Source: Bacteroides acidifaciens (GTDB taxonomy: Bacteria > Bacteroidota > Bacteroidia > Bacteroidales > Bacteroidaceae). From it: a stretch of DNA of 64,000 nt. Position 1 is the first letter of the stretch; every line of letters starts with the position of its first letter. The notes beneath the pieces were generated by a model, which did no database searches, was not told where the DNA came from, and saw only the letters and a list, made by a program, of their open reading frames with translations. Location of the stretch: contig NZ_CAEUHO010000004.1 of the NCBI RefSeq assembly GCF_903181435.1, forward strand, positions 744,001-808,000. Direction: 5' to 3'. This document shows positions 9,646 through 18,019 of the stretch, in pieces. The position numbers were made by a program, and so were the translations under genes.

Positions 9646-9820
9646 ATTTATTTTTGTTTTTGCAAATGAAGCCAAAAAGTTGAATATCGCTTTTAAATAT
9701 GATTCAAAAGGCTTGCAATTTTGTTCAAAAGATAATTGTAGGGCAATAGGATATACCATATTGACGGCTTTTAGGTACTGCGCTTACTAATCTTATTATC
9801 TTTCTTTATTGCTCTTTTTT

Positions 9821-9862
9821 CGTTAGACTATAGTTATCCGCAAAGTGTACTATAGTCTAACG
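9821..9862. promoter_or_regulatory. 14-bp perfect inverted repeat, candidate operator
   Basis: CGTTAGACTATAGT at 9821-9834 is repeated in exact inverse at 9849-9862 with a 14-base spacer. No T tract follows the hairpin on either strand, so it does not look like a terminator. It lies 176 bp upstream of the small membrane peptide and 177 bp upstream of the glyS -7 box. A smaller inverted pair, GTTATCC near 9833 and GGATAAC near 9869, overlaps it. The binding protein is unknown. Confidence 0.45.
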
Positions 9863-10038
9863 AAGTCTGGATAACGAATTAAATACTTCCGGATAGGCAA
9901 GCGATTAGATAAAATTACTTGTAAAAAGCATTAATAATGGCGGAACGTTATAGTTGGACTGATAATTATGCAAAGTACAACTTTCTTAGGAATAAGATAA
10001 ATTAATACCCTACCTGTCTTATTTATGAGATAAATCTC

Positions 10039-10046
10039 TATCTTTG
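10039..10046 (+). promoter_or_regulatory. Promoter -7 box of glyS
   Basis: TATCTTTG is a perfect match to the Bacteroides -7 element TAnnTTTG. It sits 52 bases before the glyS ATG. No clear -33 TTTG is seen at the usual distance. Confidence 0.6.
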
Positions 10047-10098
10047 TGGCACTTTTTACGAAAAAAGGAAAATCAAATTAATAGATATAGAAAAGAAA

Positions 10099-11640
10099 AT
10101 GGCACAAGAAGACGTTTTTAAGAAACTTGTATCGCACTGCAAAGAGTACGGTTTCGTATTCCCTTCAAGCGATATCTACGACGGACTGGGCGCTGTATAT
10201 GACTACGGTCAGATGGGCGTTGAATTGAAAAACAACATTAAGAAATATTGGTGGGACAGCATGGTGCTGTTGCACGAAAACATTGTCGGGATCGACTCTG
10301 CCATCTTTATGCATCCTACTATCTGGAAGGCTTCCGGACACGTTGACGCATTCAATGACCCTTTGATTGACAATAAGGATTCTAAAAAACGTTATCGTGC
10401 CGATGTGCTGATTGAAGACCAGCTGGCTAAGTATGATGATAAAATCAATAAGGAAGTAGCGAAAGCTGCCAAGAGATTCGGTGAAACGTTCGATGAGGCT
10501 CAATTCCGGTCTACTAACGGACGTGTATTGGAGCATCAGGCAAAACGCGACGCTCTTCATGCACGCTTTGCACAAGCTCTGAACGACAATAATCTGGAAG
10601 AACTTCGCCAGATTATCGTTGATGAAGAAATCGTATGTCCTATTTCCGGTACTAAGAACTGGACGGAGGTTCGTCAGTTCAATCTGATGTTCTCTACTGA
10701 AATGGGTTCTACTTCCGAAGGTGCAATGAAGGTTTATCTTCGTCCGGAAACAGCACAGGGTATTTTCGTAAACTATCTGAATGTACAGAAAACGGGTCGT
10801 ATGAAAGTTCCTTTCGGTATTGCGCAGATTGGTAAGGCTTTCCGTAACGAGATTGTTGCCCGTCAGTTTATTTTCCGTATGCGTGAGTTCGAACAGATGG
10901 AAATGCAGTTCTTCGTAAAGCCGGGAACTGAACTCGACTGGTTCAAGAAATGGAAAGAAATCCGTCTGAAATGGCACAAGGCGCTGGGCTTCGGTGATGC
11001 AAGCTATCGTTATCACGACCATGATAAATTGGCGCATTACGCAAATGCTGCGACTGACATCGAATTCCTGATGCCGTTCGGATTCAAGGAAGTGGAAGGT
11101 ATCCACTCTCGTACTAACTTCGACTTGTCACAACATGAGAAGTTCTCAGGAAAGAGCATTAAATATTTTGATCCTGAACTGAACGAATCATATACTCCGT
11201 ATGTAATTGAAACTTCTATCGGTGTAGACCGCATGTTCCTCAGCATCATGAGCGCAGCTTATTGCGAAGAACAACTGGAAAATGGTGAAAGCCGCGTAGT
11301 GTTGAAATTGCCTGCTGCTTTGGCTCCGGTGAAACTGGCTGTCATGCCGTTGGTGAAGAAGGACGGTCTGCCTGAAAAGGCTCGTGAAATTATCGACGAC
11401 TTGAAGTTCCACTTCCATTGCCAATATGATGAAAAAGATAGTATCGGTAAGCGTTATCGCCGTCAGGATGCTATTGGTACTCCGTATTGTGTAACAGTCG
11501 ACCATCAGACATTAGAAGATAACTGCGTAACATTGCGTAACCGCGATACCATGCAGCAAGAGCGTGTCGCTATCTCTGAACTGAATAATATTATTGCAGA
11601 CAGAGTAAGCATCACTTCTCTATTGAAAACTTTACAATAA
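10099..11640 (+). CDS. glyS: Glycyl-tRNA synthetase, homodimeric type
   Basis: 513 residues, class II aminoacyl-tRNA synthetase that charges tRNA-Gly in the cytoplasm. Motif 1 region GAVYDYGQMGVELKNNIKKYWW is present. MFSTEMG, YLRPETAQGIFVNY (motif 2 entry), FGIAQIGKAFRNEI, FRMREFEQMEMQFF and the motif 3 stretch PYVIETSIGVDRMF follow in order. The anticodon-binding domain starts around residue 400 (APVKLAVMPLVKK). The length and single chain identify the alpha2 form, not the alpha/beta glyQS form. The codon use is that of a highly expressed gene. It is 11 bases from the downstream FKBP gene. Confidence 0.97.
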   Translation: MAQEDVFKKLVSHCKEYGFVFPSSDIYDGLGAVYDYGQMGVELKNNIKKYWWDSMVLLHENIVGIDSAIFMHPTIWKASGHVDAFNDPLIDNKDSKKRYRADVLIEDQLAKYDDKINKEVAKAAKRFGETFDEAQFRSTNGRVLEHQAKRDALHARFAQALNDNNLEELRQIIVDEEIVCPISGTKNWTEVRQFNLMFSTEMGSTSEGAMKVYLRPETAQGIFVNYLNVQKTGRMKVPFGIAQIGKAFRNEIVARQFIFRMREFEQMEMQFFVKPGTELDWFKKWKEIRLKWHKALGFGDASYRYHDHDKLAHYANAATDIEFLMPFGFKEVEGIHSRTNFDLSQHEKFSGKSIKYFDPELNESYTPYVIETSIGVDRMFLSIMSAAYCEEQLENGESRVVLKLPAALAPVKLAVMPLVKKDGLPEKAREIIDDLKFHFHCQYDEKDSIGKRYRRQDAIGTPYCVTVDHQTLEDNCVTLRNRDTMQQERVAISELNNIIADRVSITSLLKTLQ

Positions 11641-11651
11641 ACCTTTGACGA

Positions 11652-12251
11652 ATGAGTAAAAAGATCTATTTATTCTCCTTAATATTACTGGCTTTGACGT
11701 TCACGGCTTGTAGTGAAACTGAAGAAGTTAGCAAATATGATAATTGGCAGGCACGTAATGAAGCATTTATTGATTCAATAGCTAATAGGCATGCTGATTT
11801 GGCTACTCGTGGCAACTTGGATTCTATTCATATGATTACTTATTCTAAAGTTCCTATTTATTTTAAAAAGAAAACTCCTGTGGGAGATGGAAAAATTTAT
11901 AATGTATCTCCTTGTTCAACTGATGTAGTAACAGTATATTATAAGGGATCATATATTCTTGGAAGTGTTGATGAACAAGATAATTTTGTCGGAGAAGTAG
12001 TTGAAGGTGTTTTTACAGAAGCGAATCCTAGTATTGATTTCTCAAAAACAGCAGAATTTGCAGTTAATTCGCGTGTGATAGGTTTGTCGGAAGTTCTGCA
12101 ACGGATGAAAGTCGGAGAACGTTACGAAATTTATGTCCCATGGAAATATGGTTATGGCTCTAGCGAGTATACACCGACTGGTTCTTCAATTCCTATTAAA
12201 GGTTATTCGACTTTAATATTTGATATTCAAATAATAAGTTGTGAGTTTTAA
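11652..12251 (+). CDS. FKBP-type peptidyl-prolyl isomerase lipoprotein
   Basis: 199 residues with a lipoprotein signal (LTFTAC, Cys20). A helical segment follows (YDNWQARNEAFIDSIAN). The FKBP fold spans about residues 95-199: VTVYYKGSYI, FAVNSRVIGLSEVLQRMKVGERYEIYVPWKYGYG, and STLIFDIQIIS. The central VIGLSEVLQRMKVGE and the YGYG loop are the best diagnostic parts. Some active-site aromatics of canonical FKBP are replaced, so isomerase activity is likely but not certain. Co-transcribed with glyS. Confidence 0.85.
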   Translation: MSKKIYLFSLILLALTFTACSETEEVSKYDNWQARNEAFIDSIANRHADLATRGNLDSIHMITYSKVPIYFKKKTPVGDGKIYNVSPCSTDVVTVYYKGSYILGSVDEQDNFVGEVVEGVFTEANPSIDFSKTAEFAVNSRVIGLSEVLQRMKVGERYEIYVPWKYGYGSSEYTPTGSSIPIKGYSTLIFDIQIISCEF

Positions 12252-12268
12252 TCTTTTGGAGTAGATGT

Positions 12269-12309
12269 AAATAAAGCTACTGATTCAAAATGGATCAGTA
12301 GCTTTATTT
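12269..12309. terminator. Bidirectional intrinsic terminator between convergent genes
   Basis: Perfect 16-base arms AAATAAAGCTACTGAT (12269-12284) and its complement (12294-12309) with a 9-base loop. The arms end in T-rich sequence on both strands, so it can stop transcripts from the FKBP gene (plus) and from the crystallin-like gene (minus). Confidence 0.85.
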
Positions 12310-12399
12310 AATATGATTAGTATGATTTCTCTAAACTTGTATGCATTTTATATATGCTTTAAAGATTTGCAGTACATTTTTATTGTTAAACTTACATTG

Positions 12400-13113
12400 T
12401 TACAGTTCAAGTCTAATTGAGTTTGTTTTATCATCTAAAGGATCTGGTAATAATGGAATGGGGTTTAAGCTAATACTGGCAAAATCCTTAATTCCTAAGT
12501 CAATGTTTGGATATGTAATTTGAAAGGTACAAGATCTTCCTTGACAATTTGTATATTCAAAGAAAGTAGCCTTACATGTTAAAGGACCATCAGTAACGCT
12601 TAAACCATTTAGTTTCATCGAAGTTATTTTATTAGCTAAATTATAAACTCCTAAATCATTTATTTGTAAGATAGGTCTTTGTTGGTTAACTGTAAAACTT
12701 CCTTTGTCTCCTCTATACTTAGTTCTAGTATACACTGTTAGGGTGGCACTACTAATTCCAGTTGCTCTTGTAGTCGGATTGATTGAATCTTTGTTGGATA
12801 TTTCTTGATTCAAAAATATGGAATACGAATCAAAATATTCTTGTAACCCATCTGAGTGTATATATACAGAGAGATTGGGATTCTCTTTAAACAAGTTGAT
12901 TATATTATCAACCTCCTTATTTTGATAAATGATATCATTTCCATTTCTTTCATATTTAGAAACGTATATGTTTCCTTGATATTTAAATTTCACCGTACCT
13001 GATTCTGTAATAGGCTTTTTATCGAAAAGTTCTTCTTCAAATGTACTTTGACTACATGCTTGTACCATTCCTAATATAATACAAGCCACCAAATAATGGA
13101 TAAATGTTTTCAT
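12400..13113 (-). CDS. Lipoprotein with beta/gamma-crystallin-like C-terminal domain
   Basis: 237 residues with a lipobox (GMVQAC, Cys20). The N-terminal half (to about residue 115) is of unknown fold. The C-terminal half contains two Greek-key-like motifs: LTVYTRTKYRGDKGSFTV with NKITSM, and ATFFEYTNCQGRSCTFQI with DDKTNSIRL. These fit the aromatic-x-Gly pattern and the D/N-x-x-S/T-S calcium-site pattern of beta/gamma-crystallins, the first site being better conserved at its Thr-Ser end. Such bacterial domains bind calcium and are often exported. The gene is monocistronic and visibly AT-richer than its neighbours, which may mean acquisition by transfer. Function unknown. Confidence 0.65.
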   Translation of the reverse strand: MKTFIHYLVACIILGMVQACSQSTFEEELFDKKPITESGTVKFKYQGNIYVSKYERNGNDIIYQNKEVDNIINLFKENPNLSVYIHSDGLQEYFDSYSIFLNQEISNKDSINPTTRATGISSATLTVYTRTKYRGDKGSFTVNQQRPILQINDLGVYNLANKITSMKLNGLSVTDGPLTCKATFFEYTNCQGRSCTFQITYPNIDLGIKDFASISLNPIPLLPDPLDDKTNSIRLEL

Positions 13114-13604
13114 GATACTAAATTTTAATGTTTCTCAATTGATTTTATGTTCATTTGTTTTGAGCTCGTTTCAAATGATTCCACAATATACGAATTTATT
13201 TTGGACTATCCTAATATAATATGATTTTATTACCAATATTATTCAAGTATTTTTTCAGTCTGTAGGTTCTAGAAATAATGTTCAGTTTGGCTACATCTCA
13301 TCTTTAGTTTATTCTATTAGTTTTCTCTCTTTTAATATGATACGAATTCTAGATAGTATGGATGTGTGACTAACTGTTTTATTCCTTTATCGAAAAATTG
13401 CTATGTCATCTCTAAGTTGTTTCGTATTCGCAGCTTTTGAAATTATTTGTATTTATAAAAAACTATTTATCTATTTTATTGGAAAAATGAGTTGCAGAAT
13501 AAAAGTAGCACTTTTACGTAAAAGTGCTACTTTTATTCTGCAATTTCTTTTATGTTTTCCTACAAGATAAAAAAACAATGAGTTATGATATTTAGATTTA
13601 TATA
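13114..13604. other. AT-rich intergenic region
   Basis: About 490 bases with no convincing frame on either strand. It must hold the promoter of the crystallin-like lipoprotein and the terminator of the LacI gene. The only obvious structure is the 52-bp palindrome listed separately. Confidence 0.5.
13492..13543. terminator. 52-bp perfect palindrome, probable terminator of the LacI-type gene
   Basis: Two 26-base arms meet with no spacer: the left arm starts TTGCAGAATAAAAG and the right arm ends CTTTTATTCTGCAA. The centre is CTTTTACGTAAAAG. It lies 61 bases beyond the stop of the LacI gene. On the minus strand it is followed by ACTCATTTTT and on the plus strand by TTTCTTTT, so it can act as a bidirectional terminator. 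The perfect symmetry over 52 bp is greater than termination needs. Confidence 0.65.
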
Positions 13605-14633
13605 TTAAAGTAAAATGTATGGTTTAATACTACTCTCCCTAATCTGCAAATGTGTCGGAATCATCACTTGTTTGACAGTTTTATCTCCCTTAATCTGTTC
13701 AATCAGCAACCGGCAGGTAGCTTCTCCCATTTTATAGGTCTGATGAGACACGGCAGATAATTTGGGCTCCACGTAATTAGCATGCTGTTCATCCGTATAT
13801 CCGATAATAGCAATATCATCCGGTATGTGGAGACCATGGCTCTTGATAACTTCCATAGCCGCGAAAGCCAATGTATCATTCATCGCAAGAATAGCGTCAG
13901 GCGGTTGGGGGAGAGACAGTAATGTCTCAGTCGCAATCTTACCCTCCTCATAATCGATCTTCCGGCAAACAACCAACTCCTTTTTGATAGGAATACGATT
14001 CTCACGTAATGCTTCCAGATAGCCATGTTTTCTTCTCTTTACAATATCCAAATGATTCGCTCCACCGATAAAGGCTACCCGTTTACTTCCATTATCCAAC
14101 AGATGTTGTGTAGCCATTTGCGCTGATTGTGCCCCATCCGCTACGACCGAAGAAAACTGATCCGTCAGGCAAACACGGTCAAACAGGATAAGTGGCATAT
14201 TGATGTCTTTCAAGGCGGATAAATGAGAATAATTCGTAGTCTCTTGCGACAGACAGGCGATAATACCTTCCACACGCATATTGACCAGATTCTCGATATT
14301 CCGCTTTTCATGCTCATAAGACTCGTGTGAGGTAGTGATAATCACAAAGTATCCGTTGGCGATAGCCATGTTCTCTATTCCGTTCAGGATAGAAGCGAAG
14401 AAATGGGTAACGATATCCGGAACGACCACACCGATAATGCGTGGAGCATTTTTCCGCAAGCTCATGGCGAAAGGATTGGGACGATAATTCATCTCTTTGG
14501 CCAGTTCCTTAGCTTTGGCACAAAGTTCACGACTGATTTCGGGACTGTCTTTCAACGCCCTGGATACAGTAGGAATCGATACACCCAATGCTTGGGCAAG
14601 ATCTTTGAGTGAAGTATGTTTCCGGTTTTCCAT
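13605..14633 (-). CDS. LacI-family transcriptional regulator, probable regulator of the L-galactose operon
   Basis: 342 residues from the chosen ATG at 14633, which puts the helix-turn-helix (SLKDLAQALGVSIPTVSRAL) right at the N-terminus as usual in this family; the longer form from 14675 adds a Cys-rich tail without parallel. The hinge RPNPFAMSL is followed by a periplasmic-binding-protein-like sensor domain (IIGVVVPDIVTHFFASILNGIE, DGAQSAQMATQHLL, DAILAMNDTLAFAAMEVI). It is divergent from the four-gene sugar oxidation operon, with a palindromic operator candidate between them. The effector is likely L-galactose or a pathway intermediate, by context only. Confidence 0.9.
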   Translation of the reverse strand: MENRKHTSLKDLAQALGVSIPTVSRALKDSPEISRELCAKAKELAKEMNYRPNPFAMSLRKNAPRIIGVVVPDIVTHFFASILNGIENMAIANGYFVIITTSHESYEHEKRNIENLVNMRVEGIIACLSQETTNYSHLSALKDINMPLILFDRVCLTDQFSSVVADGAQSAQMATQHLLDNGSKRVAFIGGANHLDIVKRRKHGYLEALRENRIPIKKELVVCRKIDYEEGKIATETLLSLPQPPDAILAMNDTLAFAAMEVIKSHGLHIPDDIAIIGYTDEQHANYVEPKLSAVSHQTYKMGEATCRLLIEQIKGDKTVKQVMIPTHLQIRESSIKPYILL

Positions 14634-14712
14634 TAAAAGGTCTTCTGCTTTGAATCTTTTACAAAGAAAGCACATTCCCGGATAAATAAGAGCATTTGAA
14701 GCTATATTTTTT

Positions 14713-14728
14713 ACGTAAACCGTTACGT
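14713..14728. promoter_or_regulatory. Candidate LacI-family operator
   Basis: ACGTAAACCGTTACGT has inverted ACGTAA/TTACGT halves and an A-A-C-C-G-T-T core like LacI/PurR/CcpA-type operators. It lies between the divergent regulator and operon. It is 44 bases upstream of the operon -7 box and 43 bases upstream of a weaker -7-like TTTCTTTG on the minus strand (14662-14669), so one site could serve both directions. Confidence 0.65.
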
Positions 14729-14772
14729 TGCTTTTTACGCTCTCCTCTGACTGACGGCAATCATTCCTGACC

Positions 14773-14780
14773 TATTTTTG
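14773..14780 (+). promoter_or_regulatory. Promoter -7 box of the L-galactose operon
   Basis: TATTTTTG matches TAnnTTTG exactly and lies 31 bases before the ATG of the aldo/keto reductase gene. Confidence 0.6.
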
Positions 14781-14811
14781 TCGCATACAAAACTATTTAA
14801 AACCTAAAAGT

Positions 14812-15744
14812 ATGCAATACCATGAAATCGGAAAGACGGGGATGAAAGTTTCCTCTCTTAGTTTCGGAGCTTCTTCCTTAGGGGGAGTTTTCCATGATTT
14901 GAAAGAAAAAGAAGGTATCCAGGCGGTAGCTACTGCTGTTGAAGCTGGGATGAATTTTATAGATGTCTCTCCTTATTACGGACACTATAAAGCAGAAACC
15001 GTACTGGGGAAAGCACTGAAAGAACTTCCCCGAAACCGCTATTATCTGTCTACAAAGGTGGGACGTTATGGCAAAGACGGTGTGAATTTATGGGATTATT
15101 CTGCCAAGCGTGCTACCGAAAGTGTGTATGAGAGTATGGAACGCTTGAACATAGACTTTATCGACTTGATAAATGTGCACGATGTTGAATTTGCCGATTT
15201 AAACCAAGTTGTAAATGAGACACTACCAGCTTTGGTGGAATTGCGTGAGAAAGGTGTCGTAGGTCATGTCGGAATCACCGACTTGCAACTGGAGAATCTG
15301 AAATGGGTCATCGACCACTCTCCAAGCGGTACGGTTGAATCTGTCCTTAGTTTCTGCCATTATTGCCTGTGCGATGATAAACTGGCTGACTTCCTGGATT
15401 ACTTTGAATCTAAAGAAATAGGTGTAATCAATGCTTCTCCGCTTTCAATGGGACTATTGAGCGAACGGGGTGTTCCCGCTTGGCATCCGGCTCCAAAGCC
15501 TTTAGTAGAGGCTTGTCGCAAAGCAATGGAACATTGCAAAGCGAAAAACTATCCGATTGAGAAACTTGCCATGCAATTCTCTGTCAGCAATCCTCGTATT
15601 GCTACCACTTTGTTCAGTACGACTAATCCTGAAAATGTGAAAAAGAATATCGCTTTCATCGAGGAACCGGTTGATTGGGAACTCGTTCGGGAAGTGCAGG
15701 ATATTATCGGAGAACAGAAACGCGTAAGCTGGGCAAACTCATAA
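14812..15744 (+). CDS. Aldo/keto reductase, probable L-galactose 1-dehydrogenase
   Basis: 310 residues, cytoplasmic NAD(P)-dependent oxidoreductase with the AKR catalytic set visible: Asp51, Tyr56 (DVSPYYG), Lys82 (STKVGRYG) and His123 (NVHDVEF). Family members oxidise L-galactose, L-fucose or D-arabinose at C1 to the lactone. The next genes encode a COG3618 lactonase, a FucP-type permease and a zinc dehydrogenase. From memory, this is the order of the B. vulgatus L-galactose pathway (Bvu0219, Bvu0220, permease, Bvu0222), so L-galactose is the best substrate guess; L-fucose is the alternative. First gene of its operon, divergent from the LacI-type regulator. Confidence 0.8.
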   Translation: MQYHEIGKTGMKVSSLSFGASSLGGVFHDLKEKEGIQAVATAVEAGMNFIDVSPYYGHYKAETVLGKALKELPRNRYYLSTKVGRYGKDGVNLWDYSAKRATESVYESMERLNIDFIDLINVHDVEFADLNQVVNETLPALVELREKGVVGHVGITDLQLENLKWVIDHSPSGTVESVLSFCHYCLCDDKLADFLDYFESKEIGVINASPLSMGLLSERGVPAWHPAPKPLVEACRKAMEHCKAKNYPIEKLAMQFSVSNPRIATTLFSTTNPENVKKNIAFIEEPVDWELVREVQDIIGEQKRVSWANS

Positions 15745-15759
15745 AACAGAACCGTTCGT

Positions 15760-16683
15760 ATGGACTACACAATTATTGATGCGCATGCTCATCTGTGGTT
15801 ACGGCAGGATACGGTCGTAGATGGACTCCCTATCCGAACGCTTGAAAACGGCCGTTCGTTATTTATGGGAGAAATCCGGCAGATGGTTCCACCTTTTATG
15901 ATAGACGGAGTGAATAGTGCGGAAGTCTTTCTGTCGAATATGGACTATGCGCAAGTGTCTGCCGCTGTCATTACACAGGAATTTATTGATGGCATACAGA
16001 ATGAATATTTAGCCGAGGTTGTTGCCCGTTATCCCAATCGTTTCTTTGTATGCGGAATGTGTGAGTTTCGTAAACCGGGATTTCTGGAACAGGCAAAAAC
16101 ACTTATAGCCAAAGGTTTTAAAGCTATCAAGATTCCCGCACATCGTCTGTTGCTGAAAGAGGGCAGGGTGATGCTGAATAGCCAAGAGATGATACAGATG
16201 TTCCACTATATGGAAGAGCGGAATGTGATGCTTTCCATCGATTTGGCGGATGGGGCGACACAAGTTTCTGAAATGGAAGAGATAATTCAAGAATGTCCCC
16301 GGCTGAAGATAGCTATCGGACATTTCGGGATGGTCACGTTGCCGGATTGGCTCGAACAGATAAAGTTGGCATGCTACCCGAATGTAATGATTGAATCCGG
16401 AGGAATCACGTGGCTTTTCAATGATGAGTTCTATCCGTTCAGAGGCGCGGTTAAGGCTATTCGTGAAGCGGCAGAATTGGTAGGAATGGAGAAACTGATG
16501 TGGGGTTCGGATTATCCGCGTACTATTACGGCTATCACCTACAAAATGTCCTATGACTTTGTGCTGAAATCACAAGAATTGTCAGAGAAGGAAAAAGCGC
16601 TTTTCTTAGGAGAAAATGCCCGGAATTTCTATGGCTTTACAGACCTTCCCGTGCTTCCTTACATCAAGAACATGTCTGAATGA
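15760..16683 (+). CDS. COG3618 amidohydrolase, probable L-galactono-1,5-lactonase
   Basis: 307 residues of the amidohydrolase superfamily. The metal motif HAHLW (His9 and His11) opens the barrel. Later motifs are GFKAIKIPAHRLLL, IAIGHFGMVTLPDW, and WGSDYPRT, whose Asp is the expected general base. Characterised COG3618 members hydrolyse sugar lactones, including L-fucono- and L-galactono-1,5-lactone. It starts 15 bases after the aldo/keto reductase stop and would open the lactone made by that enzyme to L-galactonate. Specificity is inferred from the operon. Confidence 0.8.
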   Translation: MDYTIIDAHAHLWLRQDTVVDGLPIRTLENGRSLFMGEIRQMVPPFMIDGVNSAEVFLSNMDYAQVSAAVITQEFIDGIQNEYLAEVVARYPNRFFVCGMCEFRKPGFLEQAKTLIAKGFKAIKIPAHRLLLKEGRVMLNSQEMIQMFHYMEERNVMLSIDLADGATQVSEMEEIIQECPRLKIAIGHFGMVTLPDWLEQIKLACYPNVMIESGGITWLFNDEFYPFRGAVKAIREAAELVGMEKLMWGSDYPRTITAITYKMSYDFVLKSQELSEKEKALFLGENARNFYGFTDLPVLPYIKNMSE

Positions 16684-16720
16684 TTGAGAAAATAACCACA
16701 TTGTGAAACAATATTATACC

Positions 16721-17995
16721 ATGAAAAAGAATACATATACAATACCTCTGGCATTGGTCTTCTGCCTTTTCTTCTTGTGGGCGATAAGCAGTAATCTGCT
16801 TCCTACGATGATACGGCAGTTAATGAAGACCTGCGAACTGAATACCTTTGAGGCTTCCTTTACCGAAACAGCCTATTGGCTGGCCTATTTTATTTTCCCG
16901 ATTCCCATAGCTATGTTTATGAAGCGATATAGCTATAAGGCGGGAATCATCTTCGGACTGATATTGGCAGCTATCGGAGGTCTGCTGTTCTTTCCGGCAG
17001 CTATCCTGAAGGAGTATTGGGCTTACCTCTGTATCTTCTTCATTATCGCCACCGGCATGTGTTTTCTGGAGACAGCCGCCAATCCGTATGTCACGGTTTT
17101 AGGAGTTCCCGAAACGGCTCCGCGACGACTGAACCTGGCACAATCCTTCAATGGTCTGGGAGCTTTCATCGCCGCCATGTTCCTGAGTAAACTCATCCTT
17201 AGTGGAACTCACTATACACGCGAGACTCTCCCGGTAGATTATTCGGGTGGCTGGCAAGCCTATATCCAACAGGAAACGGATGCCATGAAACTTCCCTACC
17301 TGATATTAGCCTTGCTGCTTGTTGCCATAGCTGTTGTCTTTGTATTCTCCAAACTGCCGAAGATTGGAGATGAGGGTGCCGAAGTTTCTTCTGATAAAGC
17401 GACGGCTGACAATAAGAAAGAAAAGCTGATTGATTTTGGAGTACTGAAACATTCGCATTTGCGTTGGGGAGTCATTGCGCAGTTCTTCTATAATGGCGGA
17501 CAGACGGCTATCAACAGTCTTTTCTTGGTATATTGTTGTACGTATGCCGGACTACCCGAAGATACGGCGACTACTTTCTTCGGATTGTATATGCTCGCTT
17601 TTCTTTTAGGACGCTGGATAGGTACGGGACTGATGGTAAAATTCCGTCCGCAGGATATGCTGTTAATCTATGCACTGATGAATATTCTCCTGTGCGGAGT
17701 TGTCATGATATGGGGCGGAATGGTTGGATTGTACGCAATGTTGGCTATTTCTTTCTTTATGTCCATCATGTATCCTACGCAGTTTTCGTTGGCATTGAAA
17801 GGATTGGTGAATCAGACGAAGAGCGGCTCTGCATTTCTTGTGATGGCGATTGTGGGCAACGCCTGTCTACCGCAGTTGACAGCTTACTTCATGCATGCCA
17901 ATGAGCACATCTATTATATGGCCTATTGCGTGCCGATGATTTGCTTTGTCTTCTGTGCCTATTACGGTTGGAAAGGTTATAAAGTAATCGATTAA
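16721..17995 (+). CDS. FucP-type MFS permease, probable L-galactose (or L-fucose) importer
   Basis: 424 residues from ATG at 16721; a GTG 18 bases upstream is in frame but less likely. It has about 12 hydrophobic segments and the family signatures CELNTFEASFTETAYWLAYF, FLETAANPYVTVLG and LNLAQSFNGLGAF. It belongs to the fucose:proton symporter family. Placement between the lactonase and the zinc dehydrogenase matches the remembered L-galactose cluster, and L-galactose differs from L-fucose only by the C6 hydroxyl. It is distant in sequence from the other family member at 1057-2364. Confidence 0.85.
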   Translation: MKKNTYTIPLALVFCLFFLWAISSNLLPTMIRQLMKTCELNTFEASFTETAYWLAYFIFPIPIAMFMKRYSYKAGIIFGLILAAIGGLLFFPAAILKEYWAYLCIFFIIATGMCFLETAANPYVTVLGVPETAPRRLNLAQSFNGLGAFIAAMFLSKLILSGTHYTRETLPVDYSGGWQAYIQQETDAMKLPYLILALLLVAIAVVFVFSKLPKIGDEGAEVSSDKATADNKKEKLIDFGVLKHSHLRWGVIAQFFYNGGQTAINSLFLVYCCTYAGLPEDTATTFFGLYMLAFLLGRWIGTGLMVKFRPQDMLLIYALMNILLCGVVMIWGGMVGLYAMLAISFFMSIMYPTQFSLALKGLVNQTKSGSAFLVMAIVGNACLPQLTAYFMHANEHIYYMAYCVPMICFVFCAYYGWKGYKVID

Positions 17996-18019
17996 TAAAT
18001 TTATTATCAAACATATCAA

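Larger units (their letters stand above)
9646..10098. other. Intergenic regulatory region between the GlcNAc-type PUL and glyS
   Basis: AT-rich, no recognisable gene. It must carry the start signals of both divergent units. Visible elements are the long inverted repeat at 9821-9862 and the glyS -7 box at 10039-10046. On the minus strand, TTCATTTG just upstream of the small peptide is one mismatch from TAnnTTTG and is a weak promoter candidate. Confidence 0.5.

Noticed and set aside
9646..9759. N-terminal extension of the small membrane peptide
   Set aside because: The added residues have no signal or conservation clue, while the internal ATG has an A-rich start region and gives a tidy membrane peptide.
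10165..11106. Long antisense open frame (313 codons) inside glyS
   Set aside because: It mirrors the codon pattern of glyS on the opposite strand, has no signal or domain, and glyS is unambiguous.
13492..13543. The 52-bp palindrome as a LacI operator
   Set aside because: Its symmetric centre lacks the CCG core of the candidate operator and its place beyond the gene end fits a terminator better.
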